DNA of 64,000 nucleotides from Streptomyces sp. DHE7-1 (GCA_016432725.1 JACJDG010000003.1:7098001-7162000); one strand, 5' to 3'. Shown: positions 29,314-42,948, counted from the first letter of the stretch. Translations and numbers: made by a program. The notes: generated from the letters alone by a model not told the origin.

Positions 29314-30021
29314 ATGGCTCTGGCAACGCGGACGGACCGACGGCCGTCCATGGCGCGCACGATGTGGGACAGCACGGTCGGCAAGAAGACGGTCATGGCC
29401 GTCAGCGGTCTGATCATGCTGCTCTACCTGGTCGCGCACATGATCGGGAACCTGAAGATCTACTTCGGGGCGGGCGAGTTCAACCACTACGCCCACTGGC
29501 TGCGCACCATCGGCGAGCCCTTCATGCACTACGAGTGGACGCTCTGGCTCGTCCGCGTCGTCCTGGTCGTCGCCGTGATCGCCCATGCCACGGCCGCCTA
29601 CCAGCTCAGCCGCCGCGACATCGGGGCGCGGCCCGTGAAGTACGTGCACAGCAGGCCGCGGGCCGGCTACGCGACCCGCACGATGCGGTGGGGCGGGATC
29701 ATCCTCGGCCTGTTCATCGTCTGGCACCTGCTGGACCTGACCACCGGCACCGTGCACTCCGGCGGCTTCCAGCAGGGGCACCCGTACCAGAACGTGGTGG
29801 ACACCTTCTCCACCTGGTACGGCAACGTCGTCTACATCGTCGCGATGCTCGCGCTCGGCCTGCACATCCGGCACGGCTTCTGGAGCGCGGCCCAGACCCT
29901 CGGCGTCGGCAGCCGCTCGCGCGACCGCGCCCTGAAGACCCTCGCGAACGTCCTCGCGCTGCTGCTCACGGCCGGCTTCGTCGCCGTACCCGTGGGCGTG
30001 ATGACCGGAGTGGTGAGCTGA
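29314..30021 (+). CDS. sdhC: succinate dehydrogenase cytochrome b subunit
   Basis: The membrane anchor of the complex, 235 residues, with about five helices (AVSGLIMLLYLVAHMIGNLK, LWLVRVVLVVAVIAHATAAY, WGGIILGLFIVWHLLDL, VVYIVAMLALGLHIRHGFWS, TLANVLALLLTAGFVAVPVG). His residues in AHMIGN, IAHATA, VWHLLD and GLHIRHG are candidate haem ligands. This is the single-subunit diheme type found with a SdhB/FrdB-like iron-sulfur protein. It is first in sdhCAB, two bases before sdhA. Confidence 0.9.
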   Translation: MALATRTDRRPSMARTMWDSTVGKKTVMAVSGLIMLLYLVAHMIGNLKIYFGAGEFNHYAHWLRTIGEPFMHYEWTLWLVRVVLVVAVIAHATAAYQLSRRDIGARPVKYVHSRPRAGYATRTMRWGGIILGLFIVWHLLDLTTGTVHSGGFQQGHPYQNVVDTFSTWYGNVVYIVAMLALGLHIRHGFWSAAQTLGVGSRSRDRALKTLANVLALLLTAGFVAVPVGVMTGVVS

Positions 30022-30023
30022 TC

Positions 30024-31966
<1,943 letters not shown>

Positions 31967-31970
<4 letters not shown>

Positions 31971-32715
31971 AGCTCACCCTGCGCGTCTGGCGGCAGAAGA
32001 ACGCCGACGCCGACGGCGCGATGTCCACGTACGAGGTGGACGGCATCTCCCCGGACATGTCCTTCCTGGAGATGCTCGACACCCTCAACGAGGAGCTCAT
32101 CCTCAAGGGCGAGGACCCGGTCGCGTTCGACCACGACTGCCGCGAGGGCATCTGCGGCGCCTGCTCGCTCGTCATCAACGGCGACGCGCACGGCCCGGAG
32201 CGCACCACCACCTGCCAGCTCCACATGCGGTCCTTCGCGGACGGCGACGTGATCGACGTGGAACCCTGGCGCGCCTCTGCCTTCCCGGTGGTCAAGGACC
32301 TGGTCGTCGACCGGTCCGCGTTCGACCGGATCATCCAGGCCGGCGGCTACGTCACGGTACCGACGGGCTCGGCGCCGGAGGCCCACGCCACCCCGGTGCC
32401 CAAGCCGGACGCCGACCTCGCCTTCGAGCACGCGGAGTGCATCGGCTGCGGGCCTGCGTGGCCGCGTGCCCCAACGGCGCGGCGATGCTGTTCACCTCCG
32501 CCAAGGTCAACCACCTGGGCGTCCTGCCGCAGGGCGCGCCCGAGCGGGAGACCCGGGTGCTGGACATGGTGGCGCAGATGGACGCGGAGGGCTTCGGCGG
32601 CTGCACGCTCACCGGTGAGTGCGCGACGGCCTGCCCGAAGGGCATTCCGCTGATGTCCATCACCGGCATGAACAAGGAGTGGCTGCGCGCCACCCGCAAG
32701 GCGGCCAAGCGGTAG
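31967..32715 (+). CDS. sdhB: succinate dehydrogenase iron-sulfur subunit
   Basis: About 249 residues. The N-terminal ferredoxin domain binds [2Fe-2S] (DCREGICGACSLVING, with a later Cys in TTTCQLHM). The C-terminal domain carries two clusters: CIGCGACVAACPNG and CTLTGECATACPKGIP. It passes electrons from the flavin to the membrane subunit. One G is missing in GGG at 32450-32452; without it the second cluster motif is lost. The gene ends with TAG at 32713-32715, followed by a hairpin. Confidence 0.93.
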
Positions 32716-32754
32716 CGCGGACCACGGGACGTTCGCCGTACAGGGGCGGACGGG

Positions 32755-32787
32755 CGGGGCCGGGGACGGTGCTCATCCCGGCCCCGT
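32755..32787. terminator. GC-rich hairpin after sdhB
   Basis: GGGGCCGGGGA (32756-32766) pairs with TCCCGGCCCC (32776-32785), leaving one bulged base and a nine-base loop. It begins about 40 bases beyond the sdhB stop and probably ends the sdhCAB transcript. Confidence 0.5.
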
Positions 32788-32952
32788 CTGGCTTTCCCGG
32801 CCCGGCGCGCCCCCACGCCGTTCAACAACCCCACACCCGCGCTCCCGCCACCGGTCACACACACGCCAACCGGCATCGGAAGAACAGGAGCGGCAGCCCG
32901 GAACACCGGGCCGCCCTGCTGCCGACCCCGGCCCGTGACCAGGGAGTGAGCC

Positions 32953-33723
32953 ATGACCGGCGTCACCACGCTCGATCGTCCTTCGCAGCCCGCGGCCCCC
33001 ACCCGCTACACCGTCACCCTCGCCCGCGACGAGGACGACGTCCGCGCCGCCCAGCGGCTGCGGCACGACGTGTTCGCCGGGGAGCTCGGCGCCCTGCTGA
33101 GCACCCCGCAACCGGGCCTCGACGTCGACCCGTTCGACGCGTACTGCGATCACCTCCTCGTCAACGACACCGTCACCGGCCAGGTCGTCGGGACCTACCG
33201 GCTGCTGCCGCCGGAACGGGCCGCGGTCGCCGGACGGCTCTACTCCGAGGGCGAGTTCGACCTGACCGCGCTCGACGGACTGCGGCCCGGGCTGGTGGAG
33301 GTCGGCCGCTCCTGTGTGCACCCCGACCACCGCGACGGAACGGTCATCGGCCTGATCTGGGCCGGGATAGCCCGCTACATGGTCGACCGGGGCCACGAAT
33401 GGCTGGCGGGCTGCTGCTCCGTACCGCTCGCCGACGGCGGCACGCGGGCCGCCGCCACCTGGGAGCGGGTGCGCGCCAAGCACCTGGCTCCCGAGGAGTA
33501 CCGGGTGCGCCCGCTGCTGCCGTGGGTGCCCTCCCCCGCGGTGCCGGCCGGCCGCGGTGAACTGCCCGCCCTGCTGCGCGGCTACCTGCGGCTCGGCGCC
33601 TGGGTGTGCGGGGAACCCGCGCACGACCCCGACTTCGGGGTCGCCGATCTGTACGTGCTGCTGCCGATGCGCCGGGTCAACCCGCGCTATCTGCGGCACT
33701 TCCTCTCGCTCGTGCCGGCCTGA
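32953..33723 (+). CDS. olsB: ornithine N-acyltransferase OlsB-like
   Basis: A 256-residue GNAT-like acyltransferase that would transfer a hydroxyacyl group from acyl carrier protein to ornithine, giving lyso-ornithine lipid. Family features include RLRHDVFAGELG, DPFDAYCDHLLV, GTYRLLPPE and VEVGRSCVHPDHRDGTVIGL. The ATG follows GGGAG. It overlaps the downstream acyltransferase by one base (TGATG), giving the usual olsB-olsA pair. Ornithine lipids are phosphorus-free membrane lipids and S. coelicolor makes them. The frame is intact. Confidence 0.86.
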   Translation: MTGVTTLDRPSQPAAPTRYTVTLARDEDDVRAAQRLRHDVFAGELGALLSTPQPGLDVDPFDAYCDHLLVNDTVTGQVVGTYRLLPPERAAVAGRLYSEGEFDLTALDGLRPGLVEVGRSCVHPDHRDGTVIGLIWAGIARYMVDRGHEWLAGCCSVPLADGGTRAAATWERVRAKHLAPEEYRVRPLLPWVPSPAVPAGRGELPALLRGYLRLGAWVCGEPAHDPDFGVADLYVLLPMRRVNPRYLRHFLSLVPA

Positions 33724-34693
33724 TGAGCGTCTGGCTGCCCACGGCGCCCTGCACCCCGGCCGCCTGCCTGGAGCCGGCCGGGCCCACCGTGGCCGCGCCC
33801 CGGGCCGTGCTGCGGCTCGCCGCGCTCGCCGCCCTGGTGTTCACGGGGACCGTGCTGTCCCCGCTCGGCGGCCGGCTCCCGGCCGGCTGGGTCCGGTGCT
33901 GGTGCCGGGCGGTCGTGAGGGCCGCGGGCGTCCGGGTCCGGCTCACCGGCTCCGCGCCCGCCGGGGGCGGCCTCCTGCTGGTCGCCAACCACATCTCCTG
34001 GCTGGACGTCCCACTGCTCGCGGCGGTCCGGCCGGCGCGGATGCTCGCCAAGTCCGAGATACGGCGGTGGCCCGTGGCGGGCCGGCTGGCCGCGGGGGCC
34101 GGAGTGCTGTTCATCGAACGGGACCGGCTGCGCGCCCTGCCGGATACCGTCGCCCGGATCGGCGCGGCGCTGCGGGCCGGTGGGGCCGTCGCGGTGTTCC
34201 CGGAGGGCAGCACCTGGTGCGGCCGCGGCCGGGGCACTTCCGCCGGGCCGTCTTCCAGGCCGCGCTCGACGCCGGGGTACCCGTGCAGCCGGTGCGTCTG
34301 AGCTATCGCGGCGCCGGGGGAGAAGTGGCCGCGGCGGCCGCGTTCGTCGGGGAGGACACCCTGTTCGCCTCGCTGTGGCGGGTGGCCTCCGCGCGCGGCC
34401 TGGTGGCCGAGGTGGAGGTGCGCCCGCTCATCCCGCCCGGCCGCCACCAGGACCGGCGGACGCTCGCCCGGGCCGCCATGTATCGGACGGTATGGGTACA
34501 TACGTCCCGAATGGGAACCCGGGACACGCACATCACTACTCTCCGAGGAGCGTGTGCCCATGTACACGGGAACGCTTCTGGCCATGTCCACCGGAACCCT
34601 GCTGGCGATCATCATCCCGATCGTCGTGGTGATCGCGCTGGTCGCGCTGATCGCCATGGCGGTCTCCCGGATGCGGAGCAAGCGCCTCCGTGA
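33723..34693 (+). CDS. olsA: 1-acyl-glycerol-3-phosphate acyltransferase-like OlsA
   Basis: A PlsC-family acyltransferase completing ornithine lipid synthesis. The motifs are NHISWLDVPLL (catalytic H-x4-D), LFIERDRLR and VAVFPEGSTW. A membrane helix lies near the N-terminus (AVLRLAALAALVFTGTVL). One G is missing in GGGG at 34231-34234; after repair the frame continues GHFRRAVFQAALDAGVPVQP. The C-terminal end is unsure. The frame stays open to 34693, overlapping the next gene by over 130 bases, and residues after about 34490 do not look protein-like, so another base error probably hides the true stop near 34480-34550. Confidence 0.78.
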
Positions 34694-35146
34694 GCGCTTC
34701 GGCCCGGAATACGAGCGCACCGTCGAGGGGTCCGGCGACCGGCGCACCGCCGAACGGGAGCTCAGGGACCGCGAGCGGCGCCACGACTCCCTGGAGATCA
34801 GGCCGCTGCCCCCGTCTCCCGCGAGCGCTACTCACGCGAGTGGAACGACGTCCAGCAGGAGTTCGTGGACCGGCCGCAGGACGCGGTGCACGACGCCGAC
34901 CGCCTGGTGACCTCGCTGATGCGTGAGCGGGGCTATCCGACCGAGGACTTCGAGCAGCAGACCAGGGACCTCTCGGTGGAGTACGGCCGCACGCTGGAGC
35001 ACTACCGCGCCGCGCACGAGGTGGAATCCCTCAGCACACAACGCCAGGCGACGACCGAGCAGTTGCGGGGTGCCATGGTGCACTACCGCGCCCTGTTCGA
35101 CGAGCTGCTCTCCGACGGCGGCGGCCGGGCCCACGCCCGGACCTGA
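34560..35146 (+). CDS. small membrane-anchored protein with FVDxPxxAVxDAD domain (copy 1)
   Basis: About 195 residues after one repair. One N-terminal membrane helix (LLAIIIPIVVVIALVALIAM) is followed by a basic, helical stretch (RSKRLRERFGPEYERTVEGS), then a domain with REWNDVQQEFVDRPQDAVHD, DADRLVTSLMRERGYP and LRGAMVHYRALFDELL. The break is in CCCCC at 34809-34813. I chose the ATG at 34560 because GAGGAG lies nine bases before it. The downstream gene carries a related domain. No function is known to me; a cytoplasmic coiled-coil-like role at the membrane is plausible. Confidence 0.65.
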
Positions 35147-35176
35147 CGCCCCGCACGACCCGCATGGAGGAACACC

Positions 35177-35715
35177 GTGCACAGCAACGAGGAAACACGC
35201 CGCACCACGGGCGGCCTGTCCACCAGTGACCTTGCCCGGCCCACCGGACCCGGCCCCGGGGACGAGGCGGAGGCGACCGCGTCGCGTGCTCCCGTCTACC
35301 CCGGCGAGAGCACCGGGCAGACCGGGAACCGGCCGCCGGGCGGCGAGAGCGAAGCCCGGGCGGCGAGTCCGAGGCCCAGGCCCCCGAGGCCGGCGCCCAG
35401 GCTCCGGACCGGTCCGACCGCGGTCCCGGTACGTCAGACGACGAGACGCCTCAACTGCTGACCGACGCAGAGGAACAAGGATTCCGCGACCGCTGGCAGC
35501 AGATCCAGGGCAGGTTCGTGGACGACCCCAGGGAGGCCGTGCACGACGCCGACGCCCTGGTGGCGGACGTCATGCGGACCCTGGCCACCACCTTCGACCA
35601 GCACAAGAAGGACCTGGAAGGCCAGTGGGGCCAGGGTGAACGGGTGGACACCGAGGAACTGCGCGGAGCGCTGCGCCGCTACCGCTCCTTCTTCAACCGG
35701 CTGCTCAGCACCTGA
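35177..35715 (+). CDS. soluble protein with FVDxPxxAVxDAD domain (copy 2)
   Basis: About 179 residues after one repair near 35360. It starts at GTG 35177, five to six bases after GGAGG. The first 90 residues are Gly/Ser/Glu-rich and probably disordered (GESEARAGESEAQAPEAGAQ). The rest mirrors the preceding gene: FRDRWQQIQGRFVDDPREAV, HDADALVADVMRTLA and LRGALRRYRSFFNRLLS. The tandem arrangement suggests duplication with gain or loss of the membrane anchor. Function unknown. Confidence 0.65.
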
Positions 35716-35762
35716 CGTCCCGCCCTCGGCCGGCCCGGCCCCGACGTCCGGCGACCGGCCGC

Positions 35763-38105
35763 TCAGGGCCCGGCGGCCCCGCTCAGCGCCCGGGCCAGAT
35801 GGGCGGCCGTCGCGCTGCCCTCGGTCCGCGCCACCTCGGCCGGCGTCCCGGCCGCCACGACGCGCCCGCCCCGGTCGCCGCCGCCCGGTCCGAGGTCGAC
35901 CACCCAGTCGGCGGCAGCGACGACCGTCATGTCGTGCTCCACCACGACCACCGTGTGACCCGCGTCGACGAGCCCCTGCAGCCGGTTCATCAGCACCTCG
36001 ACGTCGGCCGGGTGCAGCCCGGTCGTCGGCTCGTCCAGGAGGTACAGGGTGTGGGCGCGGCGGCCGCGCTGCAGCTCGCTCGCCAGCTTGATCCGCTGGG
36101 CCTCCCCGCCGGACAGCTCCGTGGCCGGCTGGCCCAGTCGCACATAGCCGAGGCCCACGTCGAGCAGCGTGCCGAGACTGCGGGCGGCCGCCGGGACGTC
36201 CGCGAAGAACCCCGCCGCGCCCTCCACCGTCAGGTCCAGCACCTCGGCGATGTTCCGCCCCCGGTAGGCGACTTGCAGTGTCTCCGGGTTGTAGCGGGCG
36301 CCCCCGCAGTCCGGGCAGGGCGCGTACGTGCTCGGCAGGAACAGCAGCTCGACGCTGACGAAGCCCTCGCCCTGGCAGGTCTCGCAGCGTCCCCCGGCCA
36401 CGTTGAACGAGAACCGGCCCACCCCGTACCCGCGGGCCCGCGCCTCGTCCGTGGCGGCGAACACCTTGCGCACGACGTCGAACAGGCCCGTGTACGTGGC
36501 CAGGTTGGAGCGCGGAGTGCGCCCGATCGGCTTCTGGTCCACCCGGACGAGCCTGCCGACCGCCTCCGGTTCCTCCGTGAACTCGCCGACGAGCGTCGAC
36601 TTCCCGGAACCCGAGACCCCGGTGACGGCGGTGAACGCGCCGAGCGGGAAGGCGGCCGTCACGCCGCGCAGGTTGTGCCGGGTCACGGGGCCGAGGGTCA
36701 GCCAGCCGCGCGGCTCGCGGACCGCGCGCGCCGGACCGGGCGGCCGGGCGAACAGGTAGCGGGCCGTCGCCGAGTCGGCCACCGGGGCGAGGCCCGCCAC
36801 CGGCCCGCTGTACAGCACCCGCCCGCCGTGCTCGCCCGCGCCGGGGCCCACGTCCACCAGCCAGTCGGCGCCCCGCACCACCTCCAGGTGGTGCTCCACC
36901 ACGAACACCGAGTTGCCGGCCGCCTTGAGCCGCTCCAGCACCGTGATCAGCGCCTCGGTGTCCGCCGGGTGCAGCCCGGCCGAGGGCTCGTCCAGTACGT
37001 ACACCACGCCGAACAGCCCGGACCGGAGCTGGGTGGCCAGCCGGAGCCGCTGCAGCTCGCCCGCGGAGAGGGTGGGTGTGGCCCGGTCCAGACTGAGGTA
37101 GCCGAGGCCCAGCTCGACGACCGGCGCGATCCGCGCGTCCAGGTCCTCGGTGAGCACGCGGGCGGTCTCGGTGCCGTCGTGCGGCAGCCCGGCCAGGTCG
37201 GTCAGCGGCAGCGCCGCCAGCTCCGCGATGGTCCGGCCGGCGAAGGTCACCGCCAGCGCCTCGGGCCGCAGCCTGCTGCCTCCGCACGCCGGGCAGGGGC
37301 GCTTGTCAGGAACCGCTCCGCCTTGGCCCGCAGGGTCGCGGACCTGGTGTCGGCGAACGTCTTCATGACGTACCGCCGCGCGCTGGTGTACGTGCCCTGG
37401 TACGGCCGCTGGATCCGGTCGGCGTCCCGGACCGGGTGGACGGTGACGACCGGCTGCTCGTCGGTGAACAGGATCCACTCGCGCTCCCCGGGGGCAGCTC
37501 GCGCCAGGGCCGGCCGACGTCGTACCCGAGGGCGTCGAGGATGTCGCGCAGGTTCTTGCCCTGCCAGGCGCCCGGCCAGGCGGCGATCGCGCCCTCGCGG
37601 ATGGACAGCGAGGGATCGGGACCAGCAGCTCCTCGGTGGTGCGGTGCACCCGGCCGAGGCCGTGGCACTCAGGGCAGGCGCCCGCCGCCGTGTTGGGCGA
37701 GAAGGCGTCGGAGTCGAGCCGCTCGGCGCCCGGCGGGTACGTCCCGGCACGCGAGAACAGCATGCGCAGGGAGTTGGACAGGTTGGTGACGGTGCCCACG
37801 GAGGAGCGCGAGGACGGGGCCGAGCGGCGCTGCTGGAGCGAGACCGCCGGCGGCAGCCCGGTGATCTCGGCGACCCGGGGCGCCCCGACCTGGTGGATCA
37901 GTCGCCGTGCGTAGGGCGCGACCGACTCGAAGTAGCGCCGCTGCGCCTCGGCATAGACGGTGCCGAACGCCAGGGACGACTTGCCCGAGCCGGACACGCC
38001 GGTGAACACCGCCAGCACGTCCCGCGGGATGTCCACGTCGACACCCTTGAGGTTGTGCTCGCGGGCACCGCGGACGCGGACGTGGGGATCATGGGGGCTG
38101 TGCAT
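35763..38105 (-). CDS. short UvrA-like ABC ATPase (DrrC type)
   Basis: About 781 residues after three repairs. Two ABC modules are present: Walker A GVSGSGKSSLAFGTVYAEA and GVSGSGKSTLVGEF; signatures LSAGELQRLRLATQL and LSGGEAQRIKLASEL; Walker B LDEPSAGLHPAD and LDEPTTGLHPAD. Zinc motifs are CPECHGLG, CPACGGSRLRPEA, CETCQGEG and CPDCGGARYNPET. It is about 150-180 residues shorter than housekeeping UvrA, like DrrC and other UvrA paralogues linked to DNA-binding drug tolerance. Breaks near 37618, 37488 and 37303 sum to three, so both ends share a frame. It could also be a UvrA2. It converges with the preceding small gene. Confidence 0.82.
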   Translation of the reverse strand: MHSPHDPHVRVRGAREHNLKGVDVDIPRDVLAVFTGVSGSGKSSLAFGTVYAEAQRRYFESVAPYARRLIHQVGAPRVAEITGLPPAVSLQQRRSAPSSRSSVGTVTNLSNSLRMLFSRAGTYPPGAERLDSDAFSPNTAAGACPECHGLGRVHRTTEELLVPIPRCPSARARSPPGRAPGRARTCATSSTPSGTTSAGPGASCPRGARVDPVHRRAAGRHRPPGPGRRPDPAAVPGHVHQRAAVRHEDVRRHQVRDPAGQGGAVPDKRPCPACGGSRLRPEALAVTFAGRTIAELAALPLTDLAGLPHDGTETARVLTEDLDARIAPVVELGLGYLSLDRATPTLSAGELQRLRLATQLRSGLFGVVYVLDEPSAGLHPADTEALITVLERLKAAGNSVFVVEHHLEVVRGADWLVDVGPGAGEHGGRVLYSGPVAGLAPVADSATARYLFARPPGPARAVREPRGWLTLGPVTRHNLRGVTAAFPLGAFTAVTGVSGSGKSTLVGEFTEEPEAVGRLVRVDQKPIGRTPRSNLATYTGLFDVVRKVFAATDEARARGYGVGRFSFNVAGGRCETCQGEGFVSVELLFLPSTYAPCPDCGGARYNPETLQVAYRGRNIAEVLDLTVEGAAGFFADVPAAARSLGTLLDVGLGYVRLGQPATELSGGEAQRIKLASELQRGRRAHTLYLLDEPTTGLHPADVEVLMNRLQGLVDAGHTVVVVEHDMTVVAAADWVVDLGPGGGDRGGRVVAAGTPAEVARTEGSATAAHLARALSGAAGP

Positions 38106-38132
38106 CGGGGCGATGGTAGTCCGCCCCGGTCG

Positions 38133-38321
38133 TCAGGTCTGCGGCGGCCGGTCCTGCGGCTTGCCGAACTCGTCGCGCAACTTGTCCTGGCCCGTGTCGA
38201 CCTGCGACTGGTACTTGTTCCCGGTCCGCTGGTCGATGTAGTCGCCGCCCTTGTCGATGCCCTTGTCGGCCATGTCCTCGTGGCCCTTGAGCATCCCCTT
38301 GATCTTGTCCATGAAGGACAT
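38133..38321 (-). CDS. MT0933/Rv0909-type antitoxin-like small protein
   Basis: A 62-residue acidic and lysine-rich helical protein: MSFMDKIKGMLKGHEDMADK, GIDKGGDYIDQRTGNKYQ and DTGQDKLRDEF. AAGGAG precedes the ATG at 38321. Members of this family are labelled antitoxins by similarity to Rv0909, but streptomycete copies usually lack a neighbouring toxin, as here; a stress-related role similar to CsbD is possible. It is divergent from the Clp ATPase gene across 148 bases. Confidence 0.7.
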   Translation of the reverse strand: MSFMDKIKGMLKGHEDMADKGIDKGGDYIDQRTGNKYQSQVDTGQDKLRDEFGKPQDRPPQT

Positions 38322-38469
38322 GTCAGCGCTCCTTGTCGTCGAGGCTTCCTCCCCAAGCCTTACCGGACCGGCCCGGTAACGCATCTCGGGGCGTCTTCGT
38401 GCCGTGCACGCTTTGAGTGTATGTGCGAGCTTGGGGGCATATGTCTGCCCGTCGTGGAAAGGGCCGCCC

Positions 38470-40946
<2,477 letters not shown>

Positions 40947-40950
40947 GCCC

Positions 40951-41955
40951 TCAGCGGCCCGGCGCGAACAGGGCGGCGAGCCGCTGGTAGGAGTCCAGCA
41001 GAGCGGCACGGTCGTACGTGCTCGTGGTGACGAGGACCTCGGCGGCGCCCGTCTCCTTCAGGACCGTCTCCAGCCCGTCGGAGACCTGGTCGGCGGTGCC
41101 GGCCAGGTGGCCGGCGAGCGCGGACTCGTAGAGGTCCCGCTCCTTCGCGGTCATCACGCGCGCCTCCGTCTCCTCGGCCGGGGCCAGCGGCGGGAAGGTG
41201 CCGTGGGTCCGGGAGTACGCCGCGGCCCAGGCCTCCGGCACCAGCAGCCGCCGCGCCTCCTCGGCGGTCCCCGCGACCGCCACGGTGCCGGAGATCACGA
41301 CGTGGGGCTCGGCCGCCCAGGGCGAGGGGCGGAACAGCGAGCGGTACTCGTCGATGCCGCGCATCATCCGCTCGCGGTGCCGCAGGTCCCCGATGACCAC
41401 GGGCAGCCCGGCGCGGGCCGCGATCCGGGCGCCTTCGCCCATGGCCAGCACGAACGGCGGGACCCTCAGGCCCTCGGCCGGGCGGGCGTGCACCCCCGTG
41501 GGGGAGGTCCCGGCGAACCAGCCGAGCAGTTCGCCGAGCTGGGCCGCGAAGTCCCCGGCGGCCTCCTTGTCCCGGCCGAGTGCCCGGCGGACCCCGTCCG
41601 TGAAGCCGACGGAACGGCCGAGCCCCATGTCGATCCGGCCCGGGAACAGCGACTCCAGCACGCCGAACTGCTCGGCCACGACGAGGGGCCGGTGATTGGG
41701 CAGCATCACCCCGCCGGTGCCGACCCGGACGGTACGCGTCGCGGCGGCCACCGCGGCGGCGAGCACGGTCGGCGCGGAGCCCGCGACCCCGGGCACGCCA
41801 TGGTGCTCCGACACCCAGAAGCGGTGGTAGCCGAGCGCCTCCGCCTCCCGCGCCAGCGCGACGGTGTCCCGCAGCGCCTCGGCGGGCGGACGCCCCGCGC
41901 GGGTACGGGAGCGGTCGAGGACGGAGAACCTGGTCCGGGCGATCACTGCACTCAC
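40951..41955 (-). CDS. luciferase-like (LLM class) flavin-dependent oxidoreductase
   Basis: A 334-residue TIM-barrel enzyme using reduced flavin. The start is GTG at 41955. Visible features are FSVLDRSRTRAGRPPAEALR at the N-terminus, WVSEHHGVPGVAGSAPTVLA, GTGGVMLPNHRPLVVAEQFG and FPGRIDMGLGRSVGFTD, characteristic of the MsnO8-like subgroup. Substrates of such enzymes in streptomycetes are mostly unknown. It converges with the Clp gene, their stops only four bases apart. Confidence 0.85.
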   Translation of the reverse strand: MSAVIARTRFSVLDRSRTRAGRPPAEALRDTVALAREAEALGYHRFWVSEHHGVPGVAGSAPTVLAAAVAAATRTVRVGTGGVMLPNHRPLVVAEQFGVLESLFPGRIDMGLGRSVGFTDGVRRALGRDKEAAGDFAAQLGELLGWFAGTSPTGVHARPAEGLRVPPFVLAMGEGARIAARAGLPVVIGDLRHRERMMRGIDEYRSLFRPSPWAAEPHVVISGTVAVAGTAEEARRLLVPEAWAAAYSRTHGTFPPLAPAEETEARVMTAKERDLYESALAGHLAGTADQVSDGLETVLKETGAAEVLVTTSTYDRAALLDSYQRLAALFAPGR

Positions 41956-42000
41956 GACGGGTTCAACACCGGCGGGGCGCCAGGATTCCCGGTCCGGCGC

Positions 42001-42396
42001 TCACCGACCCGACCGGCGCCGCGCGCCGCGTGGGGCGCGGATCGTCTGCAACTCCAGGGTGAGCGGCGGCTCGGCGGCGCCGGGGCCGCCCGCCCGGGCC
42101 CACTCGGCGACCTCGGCCGTGCAGTCGTCGTCCAGGGCGAAGCCGATCCACACCGGTGCGCCACCGGCCCGCCGGCCCTCCGCCGACGGCCGCACGACCA
42201 GGACGTTCGCCTGGTCGCACGGCCCGAGGCAGTCGCTCGTGCGCACCTCGAAGCCGCCCTCGGCGGCGGCCGCCCGCAACCGGTCGAGCTGACCGGCCGG
42301 ATCGGTGCCGGGCTGCTTGGCCGGATCGCCGCAGCAGCAGCCCCGGCAGACGACGACGGTGCAGGGACGGGCGAGGAAGCGGGGCACGGAAGGCAT
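42001..42396 (-). CDS. thioredoxin-like [2Fe-2S] ferredoxin domain protein
   Basis: A 131-residue protein. VVVCRGCCCGDPAKQPG and VRTSDCLGPCDQANVLVVRP supply the clustered cysteines of the thioredoxin-fold [2Fe-2S] family. The ATG lies at 42396 (MPSVPRFLARPC). The C-terminus is basic (RAPRGARRRSGR). It may deliver electrons to a partner enzyme; the adjacent flavin-dependent oxidoreductase on the same strand is a candidate, though nothing proves it. Confidence 0.75.
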   Translation of the reverse strand: MPSVPRFLARPCTVVVCRGCCCGDPAKQPGTDPAGQLDRLRAAAAEGGFEVRTSDCLGPCDQANVLVVRPSAEGRRAGGAPVWIGFALDDDCTAEVAEWARAGGPGAAEPPLTLELQTIRAPRGARRRSGR

Positions 42397-42456
42397 GGAG
42401 GAAGCATGCGGCCCCGGTCCAGGGCAGTTGACGCCGGGGGTGGCTAAGGTGACCCG

Positions 42457-42948
42457 GTGACAGACAGCAGCGCGCGCCCGGTCGCCGTGTTCGACCTCGA
42501 CAGCACCCTGGCCGACACCGCCCACCGCCAGCACTTCCTGGAGAGCCGTCCGCGCGACTGGAACGCCTTCTTCGCCGCGGCGCCCGCGGACCCGCCGCTC
42601 GCCGAGGGGGTGACGCTCGCGCTGGAGACGGCCCGCGAGTGCGAGATCGTCTATCTCACCGGGCGGCCCGAGCGGTGCCGGCGCGACACCCTGGACTGGC
42701 TCGCGGCCCACGGTCTGCCCGAGGGCCGCGTGCACATGCGGAGCGACGCCGACCGCAGGCCCGCCCGGTTCACCAAGCTGGAGATCCTGCGCCGGCTCGC
42801 CCGGGACCGGCGGGTCCAAGTCCTCGTCGACGACGACGAGCTGGTGTGCGCCGACGCGGAGCGCGCCGGCTTCACCGTCGTACGCGCCCGCTGGGCCGAC
42901 CGGTCCGCGGCGCTGGAGGACGCCCAGGAGCGCGAGGGGCGTACCTGA
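42457..42948 (+). CDS. HAD-superfamily phosphatase domain protein
   Basis: A 163-residue single-domain hydrolase starting at GTG 42457. HAD motif I is VFDLDSTLADT (nucleophile and acid Asp), motif II YLTGRPERC, the Lys of motif III lies in FTKLEILRRL and motif IV is VLVDDDELVCADAE. It resembles the phosphatase part of polynucleotide kinase-phosphatases. Substrate unknown. It is divergent from the [2Fe-2S] protein gene across 60 bases. Confidence 0.8.
   Translation: MTDSSARPVAVFDLDSTLADTAHRQHFLESRPRDWNAFFAAAPADPPLAEGVTLALETARECEIVYLTGRPERCRRDTLDWLAAHGLPEGRVHMRSDADRRPARFTKLEILRRLARDRRVQVLVDDDELVCADAERAGFTVVRARWADRSAALEDAQEREGRT

Noticed and set aside
38133..38321. Complete toxin-antitoxin pair
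   Set aside because: The antitoxin-like protein has no toxin-sized partner next to it; neighbours are a UvrA-like ATPase and a Clp ATPase.
40947..42447. C-terminal extension of the Clp ATPase across three other genes
   Set aside because: Caused by one lost G before the true TGA; the extra residues are antisense to an intact LLM-family gene and have no domain.
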